Shown piece after piece: positions 44,285-51,926 of a stretch of 64,000 nt of DNA (positions are counted from its first letter, which is position 1; each line of letters opens with the position of its first letter). The position numbers and the translations under genes are program-made. The notes under the pieces are model-generated. The model ran no database searches. It saw only the letters and a program-made list of their open reading frames with translations, and was not told the origin of the DNA. Source of the DNA: Sva-07 sp035527095 (lineage in GTDB: Bacteria > Actinomycetota > Acidimicrobiia > Acidimicrobiales > Ilumatobacteraceae); contig DATLBC010000005.1 of NCBI GenBank assembly GCA_035527095.1, forward strand, positions 15,047 through 79,046, in the 5' to 3' direction.

Positions 44285-45825
44285 CCGACGACACCGCCGA
44301 GTCACCGGCGCCAGCCGAGCGTCCCGCGAGATCCCTCGGTGAGCGCATGGCCCGGCCGGCACTGGCCCTCGGTTCGGGCGTCCTCGTCGCGATGTCGATG
44401 CCCCCGTGGGGGTTCTGGCCGCTGGCGATCGTCGGCGTCGTGCTCTTCGAGGTCGCGCTCGGTGCGGCACCTGCACGACGCGAGCGGTTCCGCCTCGGGC
44501 TGCTGTTCGGTGCGGGATGGATGTACCTCGGCATGGGCTGGATGGTCCAGCTGACGTTTCCCGGCTACCTCGTAGCGGGGCTCGTCTTCTCGCTGTTCCA
44601 TGCCGGCGCGGCGGTGCTGGCGCCCATCGGGATCTGGCGCGTGATCGGACGCCCGGCGGCACACGCATTGGCCGAAGCGCTGCGCTTCTCGTTTCCGTTC
44701 GGCGGCATCCCGCTCGCAACCATGGGGATGTCGCAGGTCGGCGGGCCGCTGGTCGGAGTGGTTCGCGTCGGTGGCGTGATCCTGATCACCTGGGTGGTCT
44801 TCCAGCTGGGATTCGCGCTGGCCGGCCCGGCCCCTGGCATCCCGGCCTTCGCTCGTCGATTCCGGCCTGGGGCACGAGGCAAGCCCCACGGGGCGGTCGC
44901 GTTTCTCGCAGTCGTCGCGATCGTGCTGCTCAGCGTGATCGCGCCGCGAGGCAACAACACCGGCGAACAGCTGGAGGTTGCCGCGGTGCAGGGTGGCGGC
45001 GAGCAGGGCACGAGCGCGCTCGAGGTGCCGTCGAGCCTGGTCACCGAACGCCATCTCGACGCGACCCGGGCGATCCCGGACGACGCCGACCTCGACCTCG
45101 TGCTGTGGCCGGAGAACACGATCGACGTCTCGGTGTTCGACGGATCGGACGTGTACCTCGCGATTGCCGCCGAGGCCGAACGACTCGACGCGCCATTCGC
45201 AGTGGGCGTGACCGAGGACCCCCGGGTCAACTCGCAGATCGTGGTGGCCCCGAACGGCGACATCGTCGACCAGTACATCAAGGTCCGCCGCGTACCGTTC
45301 GGCGAGTACGTGCCGTTGCGCGGCGTGCTCGAAGCGTTCGGTGCCCCAATCGAACAGGTCGGGCGTGACGCCAACGCCGGCACCGGCCCGGCCTACGTCG
45401 ACCTCCCCGACGGCACCCGGCTGGGCGTCGTGATCTCGTGGGAGGTGTTCTTCGCCGGACGCGCCCGCGAAGGCGTGAAGGAAGGCGGCGAGGCGATCCT
45501 CAATCCGACCAACGGAGCGAGCTACACAGGCACGATCGTGCAGACCCAGCAGGTCGCATCGAGCCGTCTGCGAGCGATTGAGAACGGGCGTTGGGTCGTT
45601 CAGGCAGCACCGACCGGGTTCACCGCGGTCGTCGACGCCGACGGCAATGTGCTGCAGCGCACCGCCGTGAGCGAGCAGCGGGTGATCTACGCCACGGTCG
45701 AACTGCGCGAGGGCTTCACCTGGTACACGAACCTCGGCGACGGACCGATCATCGGGGCGCTGCTCGCGCTCCTGGGCATGTCGCTCTGGTTCGCACGCCG
45801 CTCGCACGCCACCAACCCCGAGTGA
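44281..45825 (+). CDS. lnt: apolipoprotein N-acyltransferase (Lnt), with Ser in place of the catalytic Cys
   Basis: A 514-residue protein: six to seven N-terminal membrane helices (AMSMPPWGFWPLAIVG, GWMYLGMGWMVQLTFPG), then a nitrilase domain, then one C-terminal helix. Lnt adds the third acyl chain to lipoproteins. In the nitrilase triad the acid is E278 (LWPENTID) and the base K334 (QYIKVRRVPFGEY), but the nucleophile position reads VVISWEVFF, with S386 (codon TCG 45436-45438). The TTG start 44281 overlaps the sortase stop. Confidence 0.88.
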   Translation: MTDDTAESPAPAERPARSLGERMARPALALGSGVLVAMSMPPWGFWPLAIVGVVLFEVALGAAPARRERFRLGLLFGAGWMYLGMGWMVQLTFPGYLVAGLVFSLFHAGAAVLAPIGIWRVIGRPAAHALAEALRFSFPFGGIPLATMGMSQVGGPLVGVVRVGGVILITWVVFQLGFALAGPAPGIPAFARRFRPGARGKPHGAVAFLAVVAIVLLSVIAPRGNNTGEQLEVAAVQGGGEQGTSALEVPSSLVTERHLDATRAIPDDADLDLVLWPENTIDVSVFDGSDVYLAIAAEAERLDAPFAVGVTEDPRVNSQIVVAPNGDIVDQYIKVRRVPFGEYVPLRGVLEAFGAPIEQVGRDANAGTGPAYVDLPDGTRLGVVISWEVFFAGRAREGVKEGGEAILNPTNGASYTGTIVQTQQVASSRLRAIENGRWVVQAAPTGFTAVVDADGNVLQRTAVSEQRVIYATVELREGFTWYTNLGDGPIIGALLALLGMSLWFARRSHATNPE

Positions 45826-45841
45826 ACCCGTCCGTCCAGAG

Positions 45842-45960
45842 TTTGTGCGAGCGACAACGCACGCATTGACGGTGAGCGCTCACACAAGACTGGCAGCCGC
45901 CGTGGTCGACGGTTTTTGTGAGAGACAACGTCAAGTTCGTGGATGCGCGGTCACACGAAT
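45842..45960. repeat. two related imperfect palindromes between convergent lnt and dtd
   Basis: Copy 1 has TTGTGCGAGC (45843-45852) against GCTCACACAA (45878-45887), 9 of 10 paired. Copy 2 begins TTTGTGAGAGACAACG at 45915 and ends GGTCACACGAA near 45959. Both share the head TTTGTG-GAG-GACAACG and a TCACAC-GAA/CAA tail. They fill most of the 159-base gap. Confidence 0.5.
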
Positions 45961-45984
45961 CGAGCTCCCCGGATTCGTGGCCGC

Positions 45985-46443
45985 TCAGTCGACGTCGAGC
46001 ATCAGCGTGACCGGGCCGTCGTTGACGAGCTCGACGCGCATGTCGGTGCGGAATCGGCCGGTCTCGACAGTGGCACCGAACGACTGAAGTCGTTCGACGA
46101 CACGTTCGACGAGCGGCTCGGCCACCTCCGGACGGGCGGCAGCGATCCAGCTCGGCCGACGCCCCTTGGCAGTGTCGCCGTAGAGGGTGAACTGGCTCAC
46201 GACGAGGAGCGATCCGGCGACCTCCGCCACGGACCGGTTCATCACGCCGTCGTCGTCGTCGAAGATGCGCAGGCCCCAGAGCTTGTCTGCCAGCTTGTCG
46301 GCCTCTGCGGCCGTGTCGGAATGCGTGGCCCCGACCAGCACGCACAGTCCGGCTCCGATCGCACCAGCGAGTTCCCAGTCGACCTCGTGGGACGTCCGGC
46401 TCATCACCTCGGCGCGGATCACACGTTGCACGAGCGCTCGCAT
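45985..46443 (-). CDS. dtd: D-aminoacyl-tRNA deacylase
   Basis: A 152-residue cytosolic proofreading enzyme that frees tRNAs charged with D-amino acids. Family motifs are intact: MRALVQRVIRAEV at the N-terminus, SQFTLYGDTAKGRRPS, and the Gly-cisPro signature NDGPVTLMLDVD at the C-terminus. Its ATG (46443) is only 17 bases from the ATG of the divergent aldose epimerase gene, and both appear to use overlapping -10 hexamers. Confidence 0.96.
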   Translation of the reverse strand: MRALVQRVIRAEVMSRTSHEVDWELAGAIGAGLCVLVGATHSDTAAEADKLADKLWGLRIFDDDDGVMNRSVAEVAGSLLVVSQFTLYGDTAKGRRPSWIAAARPEVAEPLVERVVERLQSFGATVETGRFRTDMRVELVNDGPVTLMLDVD

Positions 46444-46448
46444 CGCGC

Positions 46449-46455
46449 CAGTATC
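46449..46455. promoter_or_regulatory. overlapping divergent -10 hexamers of dtd and the epimerase gene
   Basis: CAGTAT (46449-46454) on the plus strand and GATACT (46455-46450) on the minus strand overlap by five bases. Each ends exactly 6 bases before its own ATG (46461 and 46443). The whole spacer is 17 bases, so there is no room for 5' leaders. Confidence 0.6.
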
Positions 46456-46460
46456 GCCCG

Positions 46461-47267
46461 ATGCCCCCGCAACCAGCGACCCTGCACGTCGGCGACGTCA
46501 CCGTCACCGTCTTCGCCGAGTTCGGTGCACGTCTCGGCCAGATCACCGTTGCGAACCAGCCGCTCCTGGTCGACGTCCCACCGCTCGACCGCCCGCACCC
46601 GCTGACGTGGGGCTGCTACCCCATGGCACCATGGGTCGGTCGGATCCGCAGCGGTCGATTCGCCTTCGCCGGAGTCGAGCACCGTCTCCCGATCAATCAC
46701 CGCGACGGCGACAGCCCGCAGCGCTCCCATGCGATCCACGGACTCGTCTACGACCGCAACTGGCCAGCCGTCGATGCGGTGTCGGACACCTCGTGGACGG
46801 CGACCCGGGACCTCGACTGGAGTTTCGGCGGAAGCGTGACGCAAGCGATCGCGTTGTTCGACGACCGAGTCGAGCTGACGCTGACGGTCGAGACGTCGGT
46901 TGGAGAGTTCCCGTCCGAAGTCGGATGGCATCCATGGTTTCGCAAACCTGACCGGCTGGAGTTCTCACCGGCATCGATGTACGCGCGAGACGAGTTCGGC
47001 CTGCCGACCGGAGTGCTCGTCGACCCGACCGATGGCCCCTGGGACGACTGCTTCCTCGCCGGCGAGCCTGTCGAGCTGCACTACGAACGGTCGATCGCGC
47101 CGGTCATTCGGATCTGGTCCGACTGCGACCACTGGGTCGTCTACGACGAGCCGGCCGATGCCACCTGCGTCGAGCCCCAGTCGGGCCCACCCGATGCGTT
47201 CAATCTCGAACCCCACGTGGTCACGCCGACGGCTCCCCTCACCCGAATGATGACCATCGCCTGGTGA
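46461..47267 (+). CDS. aldose 1-epimerase family protein
   Basis: A 268-residue beta-sandwich enzyme of the galactose mutarotase group. The conserved first part VTVFAEFGARLGQITV, the substrate His in HAIHGLVYDRNW and in EVGWHPWFRKPD, and the catalytic Glu in CVEPQSGPPDAFNL are present. The short length and WGCYPMAPWVGRIRSGRF fit the cytosolic aldose 1-epimerase subgroup (YeaD/YphB-like or GalM-like); the sugar is not known. Confidence 0.9.
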   Translation: MPPQPATLHVGDVTVTVFAEFGARLGQITVANQPLLVDVPPLDRPHPLTWGCYPMAPWVGRIRSGRFAFAGVEHRLPINHRDGDSPQRSHAIHGLVYDRNWPAVDAVSDTSWTATRDLDWSFGGSVTQAIALFDDRVELTLTVETSVGEFPSEVGWHPWFRKPDRLEFSPASMYARDEFGLPTGVLVDPTDGPWDDCFLAGEPVELHYERSIAPVIRIWSDCDHWVVYDEPADATCVEPQSGPPDAFNLEPHVVTPTAPLTRMMTIAW

Positions 47268-47287
47268 ACCCGAGCAACGAACGCCAT

Positions 47288-47317
47288 TTGCGTTTGTAGC
47301 AGTACATTTGATACGAT
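47288..47317 (+). promoter_or_regulatory. promoter and possible GntR operator of the membrane protein/GntR operon
   Basis: TTGCGT (47288-47293) and TACGAT (47312-47317) are spaced by 18 bases; the ATG follows 6 bases after the -10. Between the hexamers lies TGTA-GCAG-TACA (47295-47306), a small inverted repeat where the co-encoded GntR repressor could bind. Inference from position. Confidence 0.5.
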
Positions 47318-47323
47318 CGCCCA

Positions 47324-48127
47324 ATGCCCGCGTGGTCGCCACTGTTTGTCGTGGTCGTATGGAGCATCCCCGTGGTGTTCGTGTGGCTGATGCTGCGCCG
47401 CCCGTCCGACCGCAGCGTCGCCGCGTTCGCCAAGACCTACGACGTCGCGCTCACGACGGGCAATGTCGATCAGGTGCGCCGTTACATCCAGTGGACCCGT
47501 CGCTGGCGGCTGGGCGGCGTCGTCGTTGCCAGCGTGATCGCCGTGGTCATCTCGATGCTCACCCAGCGAGGCGGATTCGGCTGGATGCCACTCGTCGTCG
47601 GCTACGGCGCCGGCACGCTGGTCGGCGAACTGCTGCGACCCGCTGAGCGGAGTTCGGCGGGCGGTATCGCGTCACTCGAGCGTCGGGGAGTTCGCGACTT
47701 CGTCGTTCCGCGCTTCCTCGCTGTCGTCGCGGTGGTGTTCGTCGCCGGTCTGCTCCCGGCGCTGTTCCTGCTGCTCGACAATCCGCAACGATCGTGGGTC
47801 GACACCGTCGACCCGTTGAACCAGGTGCGGTACCGGCCGCAGGACTGGTTCGTGCTCGCGCTCGTCGCCGTCTCGATCGCGGCGCTGGCAATCGCATGGG
47901 TCAGCACGAGGCGCTGGCGCAGGCTCCAATGCCGGCCGACACCCCCGACCGCATGGCGGTTCGCCATGCAATTCGGTCGGCGGCAATCATGTCCGTCATC
48001 GGAGCAACCGTCATGGTCAGCGGCAGCGTCGGGGCCAAGCTCGGAAGCGCCGCCGGGATGCTGGACGGCGACGCTTCCACGCTCGTGCAATGGACGAACA
48101 ACCTCGCGTCGTGGATCGGTGGACTGA
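47324..48127 (+). CDS. polytopic membrane protein, reading frame apparently interrupted
   Basis: The frame from ATG 47324 encodes five membrane helices (FVVVVWSIPVVFVWLML at the start, WFVLALVAVSIAALAIAWV at the end) up to about base 47925. After that it turns into Ser/Arg/Pro-rich non-coding-like sequence to the stop at 48127, while two further helices continue in another frame (next entry). A -1 shift, or one lost base, near 47921-47928 would restore a single protein of about 300 residues. Function unknown; such genes are often paired with a GntR regulator, as here. Confidence 0.65.
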   Translation: MPAWSPLFVVVVWSIPVVFVWLMLRRPSDRSVAAFAKTYDVALTTGNVDQVRRYIQWTRRWRLGGVVVASVIAVVISMLTQRGGFGWMPLVVGYGAGTLVGELLRPAERSSAGGIASLERRGVRDFVVPRFLAVVAVVFVAGLLPALFLLLDNPQRSWVDTVDPLNQVRYRPQDWFVLALVAVSIAALAIAWVSTRRWRRLQCRPTPPTAWRFAMQFGRRQSCPSSEQPSWSAAASGPSSEAPPGCWTATLPRSCNGRTTSRRGSVD

Positions 48128-48234
48128 GCGCGCTCGTGGGTGGAGTCCTGACGTTGACGACGATCCCGCGTCTCGCGCCCTTCTCGGGGGCCCTTCCCCA
48201 CGTCCCCGAACCCGAGCGACCGGTGATGACCTGA
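47929..48234 (+). CDS. C-terminal membrane segment of the same protein, or separate small protein
   Basis: From ATG 47929 a 101-residue frame encodes MPADTPDRMAVRHAIRSAA and two membrane helices (IMSVIGATVMVSGSVGA, NLASWIGGLSALVGGVLTL), ending 1 base before the GntR gene. It reads as the natural continuation of the 47324 protein. It could also be translated separately because it has its own ATG, but no Shine-Dalgarno is visible. I prefer the single interrupted gene. Confidence 0.55.
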   Translation: MPADTPDRMAVRHAIRSAAIMSVIGATVMVSGSVGAKLGSAAGMLDGDASTLVQWTNNLASWIGGLSALVGGVLTLTTIPRLAPFSGALPHVPEPERPVMT

Positions 48235-48235
48235 C

Positions 48236-48592
48236 GTGGAGATCCACCTCGACCCGGCCGACAAGGCTCCGCCCTACGAACAGATCAAGGCGGAGATCAT
48301 CCGTCTGATCGCCGACGGCTCGATGCCGCTGCAGTACCGGCTCCCCTCGATCCGCCAACTCGCCGGCGACCTCGGCGTTGCGCCGAACACCGTCGCACGG
48401 TCCTATCGCGAACTGGAGGACGACGGCTTCGTGCGCTCGCGCGGGCGTCGCGGCACGACCGTCATTGCGAACCCTTCACCCTCCGTCGCGCCGACGGACG
48501 CCATCGAACAAGTGGTTCGAGATGCCCGCACCGTCGGACTCGACGGTCCGACCATCCTGTCGATGGTGAGCCGAGCGATCGCCCGCAACTGA
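48236..48592 (+). CDS. GntR-family regulator, YtrA type
   Basis: A 118-residue short GntR protein. The winged HTH (PPYEQIKAEIIRLIADG, LPSIRQLAGDLGVAPNTVAR, SYRELEDDGFVRSRGRRGT) is followed only by a short helical tail, which is the YtrA layout. Such repressors normally control the operon they sit in, here the membrane protein upstream. GTG 48236 starts 1 base after the previous stop. Confidence 0.92.
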   Translation: MEIHLDPADKAPPYEQIKAEIIRLIADGSMPLQYRLPSIRQLAGDLGVAPNTVARSYRELEDDGFVRSRGRRGTTVIANPSPSVAPTDAIEQVVRDARTVGLDGPTILSMVSRAIARN

Positions 48593-48641
48593 TGGCTACG
48601 CGATGGGGTCGGCCCAGTCGGGCTGTTCCCGCGCGTGCTCG

Positions 48642-48672
48642 TGGTCCCCGCAGACCCGGGCTCGGGGGACCA
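48642..48672. repeat. family III palindrome between gntR and the glycosyltransferase
   Basis: TGGTCCCC (48642-48649) pairs with GGGGACCA (48665-48672) around a 15-base loop CAGACCCGGGCTC-like. Aligned over 35 bases it matches the 32359-32393 copy in about 27 positions, loop included. Confidence 0.65.
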
Positions 48673-48718
48673 GGGTTGCGTTACCGAGTGGTAATGGAGC
48701 GCCGATAGCCTCGCTCGG

Positions 48719-50014
48719 ATGTCGCACGCCGGTCTCGATCCTGACGCACCGCTCAAGATCGCGTACCTCACCTACCGCGGCAAACCCCATGTGGGTGGCC
48801 AAGGCGTGTACACCCGCCACCTCACGAAGGCCCTTGTCGACCTGGGCCACACCGTCGAGGTCTTCGGTGGCCAGCCCTATCCCATCCTCGACGAGCGCAT
48901 CACGCTGACCAAACTCCCGAGCCTCGACACCTTCAACGACTACTTCCCGGGTCGTTTCCCCGGATTCTGGGAGCTCAAGACCCGCGAAGACCTCCTCGAG
49001 ATGGCGTGGTTCATGACCGGCGTGTTCCCGGAGCCGCTCGCATTCAGCGCTCGCGCCGCTCGCGAGCTCAAGCCACGCGCCGGCGAGTTCGACCTCGTTC
49101 ACGACAATCAGTGCCTCGGTTACGGCATCTTGAAGATCGAGGAGAAGATCCCCACGATCGTCACGCTGCACCACCCCATCACCAAGGACCGCGAGCTCGA
49201 GATGAGCCACGCCAAGACACTCCCGAGGCGCCTGTCGGTCGGACGGTGGTATTCGTTCGTGAAAATGCAGGGCAAGGTCGCATCGAAAATGCCGCGCATC
49301 GTCGTGGTGAGCCAGAACTCGATCGACGACATCCACACCGACATGGGCGTCGACATCGATCGGATGCGCCTCGTGCCCGTCGGCGTCGACCCCGACCTGT
49401 TCAAGCCGCTCGACCACGTCGTCCGCAGACCCGGGCGGTTGATCACCACCGCCTCGGCCGATGTCGCCCTCAAGGGGTTGTCGTATCTGCTCGAAGCGAT
49501 GGCAAAGCTGCGCACCGAGCGCGACGTCACGCTCACGATCATCGGCAAACCGCGCCCCGGACACTCGATGGATCTGATCGACTCGTACGGTCTCGCCCCA
49601 CACATCGAGTTCGTGTCCGGCGTGACCGACGAACGCATCGTCGAGCTCTACGCCGAGGCCGAGATGGCGGTCGTCCCGAGCCTGTACGAGGGCTTCAGCC
49701 TGCCCGCCATCGAGGCGATGTGCACCGGAACACCCCTTGTTGCCACCGACGGCGGCGCGCTCCCCGAGGTGACCGGCGCCGACGGCGAAACGGTTCTGCA
49801 GTGCCCAGCCGGCGACAAGGACGCCCTCGCCGCTGCAATCGCCCGCGGCCTCGACGACCCGGAACTCCGTGCGCGCATCGGCACCGCCGGTCGTCAACGA
49901 GTCCTCGATCGCTGGACCTGGAAACTGTGCGCGCTGCAAACCGTCGAGCAGTACCGCGAGGTGCTCGCGATGCCCCAGAACGTCGCCAAGCTGCGCGTCA
50001 ACGGACGGATCTGA
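48719..50014 (+). CDS. family 4 glycosyltransferase
   Basis: A 431-residue GT-B enzyme. The N-terminal domain has the loop RGKPHVGGQGVYTRHL; the C-terminal donor domain has VPVGVDPDLFKPL, ASADVALKGLSYLLEAM, PSLYEGFSLPAIEAMCTGTP with the EGFSLPAIE retaining signature. It should be cytosolic and use an activated sugar; the acceptor is unknown. ATG 48719 follows TAGCCT by 7 bases. It leads an operon with a methyltransferase and a cyclase-like protein, which suggests one glycolipid or terpenoid-like product. Confidence 0.92.
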   Translation: MSHAGLDPDAPLKIAYLTYRGKPHVGGQGVYTRHLTKALVDLGHTVEVFGGQPYPILDERITLTKLPSLDTFNDYFPGRFPGFWELKTREDLLEMAWFMTGVFPEPLAFSARAARELKPRAGEFDLVHDNQCLGYGILKIEEKIPTIVTLHHPITKDRELEMSHAKTLPRRLSVGRWYSFVKMQGKVASKMPRIVVVSQNSIDDIHTDMGVDIDRMRLVPVGVDPDLFKPLDHVVRRPGRLITTASADVALKGLSYLLEAMAKLRTERDVTLTIIGKPRPGHSMDLIDSYGLAPHIEFVSGVTDERIVELYAEAEMAVVPSLYEGFSLPAIEAMCTGTPLVATDGGALPEVTGADGETVLQCPAGDKDALAAAIARGLDDPELRARIGTAGRQRVLDRWTWKLCALQTVEQYREVLAMPQNVAKLRVNGRI

Positions 50015-50015
50015 G

Positions 50016-50771
50016 ATGTTGACGATCAAGTTCGACCAGCTCGGCCTCGCACCGGGCGACCGCGTCCTCGACGTCGGCGCCGGGTTCGGTCGCCACGTGT
50101 TCGAGTGCGCCCGTCGCGGTGCCGATGTGGTCGCCCTCGACTACGCAGAAGACGAGGTGATCCAGACCCGAGCAACGCTGGGCGGCATGGTCGATGCGGG
50201 CGAGATCGACATCGACCGCTTCAAGGGCGTGCTCCGAGGCGACGCCACCACGCTGCCCTTCGCCGACGGATCGTTCGACGTCGTGATCACCTCCGAAGTG
50301 CTCGAACACATCCAGGACGACGTGGCGGCCATCGCTGAGATGGTCAGAGTGCTCAAGCCGGGCGGGCATTTCGCCGCCACGGTTCCGGCCTGGTTCCCCG
50401 AGAAGATCAACTGGATGCTCTCCGACGAGTACCACGCACCGAAGAGCGAGGGCGGGCACGTCCGCATCTACAGCGCCACTGAGCTGTCCGCGAAACTGCG
50501 CACGGCCGGCCTCGACCTGCAGGGGCACCATCGCGCCCACGCACTGCACTCGCCCTACTGGTGGCTCAAGTGCGCCGTCGGGCCTCGCAACGACGACAAC
50601 CCGGCGGTGAAGAAGTACCGCGAGTTCCTCGAGTGGGACATCATGGAGCAGCCGAAGGTGACCCAGGTTGCCGACCGCGTGCTGTCACCAGTCATGGGCA
50701 AGAGCATCGTCTTCTACGGCGTCAAGCAGGGGGACCACGTTCCCCCACCCGCGGCACTGGGGCGGCGGTGA
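50016..50771 (+). CDS. class I SAM-dependent methyltransferase
   Basis: A 251-residue Rossmann methyltransferase. Motif I is DRVLDVGAGFGRHVFE, followed by VVALDYAEDEV, the motif at TTLPFADGSFDVVITSEVL and the MVRVLKPGGHFAATVP strand. The C-terminal part (ALHSPYWWLKCAVG) is aromatic-rich and may contact a lipid-like substrate. It starts 1 base after the glycosyltransferase stop and its own stop overlaps the next gene, so the three act together. Confidence 0.9.
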   Translation: MLTIKFDQLGLAPGDRVLDVGAGFGRHVFECARRGADVVALDYAEDEVIQTRATLGGMVDAGEIDIDRFKGVLRGDATTLPFADGSFDVVITSEVLEHIQDDVAAIAEMVRVLKPGGHFAATVPAWFPEKINWMLSDEYHAPKSEGGHVRIYSATELSAKLRTAGLDLQGHHRAHALHSPYWWLKCAVGPRNDDNPAVKKYREFLEWDIMEQPKVTQVADRVLSPVMGKSIVFYGVKQGDHVPPPAALGRR

Positions 50772-51784
50772 AGCACGTCACCCATCTCCCTGGCGTCCTC
50801 AGCGCGAGCGAGCTGCAGGCCACCGGCCAGCACCTGGCGTCGCTCCAGCTCGACACCGGGATGATCCCGTGGTTTCCCGGTGGCCACTGCGACCCGTGGA
50901 ACCACGTCGAGTCGGCGATGGCACTCGACGTCGCCGGCTTCCACGACGAAGCCGAACGCGCCTACGACTGGCTCGTCGACACCCAGCGCCCCGACGGTTC
51001 GTGGCATGCGTACTACCACTGCGACGGCTCGGTCGAGGACGCCAAGCTCGACACCAACGTGTGTGCCTACATCGCCACCGGCGTCAGCCACCACCTCCGC
51101 CTCACCTGGGATCGAGACTTTGCCGAGCGCATGTGGCCGACCGTCGAACGGGCGCTCGAGTTCGTGCTCGACCATCGACGCGACGACGGCTTGCCGCTCT
51201 GGGCGGTCGAACCCGACGCGCGACCGTGGGACTACGCACTGCTGACCGGCACGTCGAGCATCCAACACTCGCTGCGCTGTGGCGCCCGGCTCGGCGAGCG
51301 TGTCGGCCAACCGCGTCCCCAGTGGATCGCGGCCGCTGACGTGATGGCCCACGCGGTACGCACGAACCCAGACGCGTTCGAACCGAAGACCCGCTGGGCA
51401 ATGGACTGGTACTACCCGGTGCTCACCGGCGTGCTCACCGGTGAATCAGCCAAAGCTCGCCTCGCCGAAGGGTGGGAGACCTTCGCCATGGAGGGTCTCG
51501 GAATTCGTTGCGTCAGCGACGAGCCATGGATCACCGCCTCCGAGACCGCCGAGTGCGCGCTCGCCTATGCATCGATGGGCGACATGTCGACCGCCACCGA
51601 TCTGCTGATGTGGACCCGCACGCACCGTCGCGACGACGGCTCGTACTGGACCGGCATCGTGTACCCCGAACCGGTGCTGTTTCCCTTCGACGAACACACG
51701 TCGTATACCGCCGCCGCAGTCGTGCTCGCCGTCGATGCCATCACCCGAGCCACCCCCGCCAGCGACGCCTTCGTGCCCTTCTAG
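50768..51784 (+). CDS. prenyltransferase/squalene-cyclase-repeat-like protein
   Basis: A 338-residue alpha/alpha-barrel protein. QW-like repeats are visible (WLVDTQRPDGSWHAYY, WTRTHRRDDGSYWTG), with HCDPWNHVESAMALDVAG at the N-terminus. Homologues are labelled prenyltransferase, but no DDxxD or DxDD acid motif that would prove cyclase or transferase chemistry is evident; a sugar-barrel (glycoside-processing) role is possible too. GTG 50768 overlaps the methyltransferase stop (GTGA). Confidence 0.78.
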   Translation: MKHVTHLPGVLSASELQATGQHLASLQLDTGMIPWFPGGHCDPWNHVESAMALDVAGFHDEAERAYDWLVDTQRPDGSWHAYYHCDGSVEDAKLDTNVCAYIATGVSHHLRLTWDRDFAERMWPTVERALEFVLDHRRDDGLPLWAVEPDARPWDYALLTGTSSIQHSLRCGARLGERVGQPRPQWIAAADVMAHAVRTNPDAFEPKTRWAMDWYYPVLTGVLTGESAKARLAEGWETFAMEGLGIRCVSDEPWITASETAECALAYASMGDMSTATDLLMWTRTHRRDDGSYWTGIVYPEPVLFPFDEHTSYTAAAVVLAVDAITRATPASDAFVPF

Positions 51785-51789
51785 TCGGG

Positions 51790-51810
51790 GCGGGTCCCTG
51801 GCGGGCCCGC
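51790..51810. terminator. GC-rich hairpin ending the glycosyltransferase operon
   Basis: GCGGG (51790-51794) pairs with CCCGC (51806-51810), and CCC with GGG inside, leaving a bulged T and a 4-base loop TGGC. It starts 6 bases after the stop of the cyclase-like gene. Confidence 0.55.
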
Positions 51811-51926
51811 TTCCGCCCTCCGAACTCGCCACCTCCGGCGTCTCACCCTGCTCGCACAGATGAAGTGGCACGGTCGCTCTGTCCGGGACGGGAACGGGTC
51901 CGGAGGACTGTTACGTTGCTCTGTCG

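Noticed and set aside
48596..50029. Minus-strand frame of 477 codons opposite the glycosyltransferase
   Set aside because: It is antisense to a clear GT4 enzyme and has no motif of its own.
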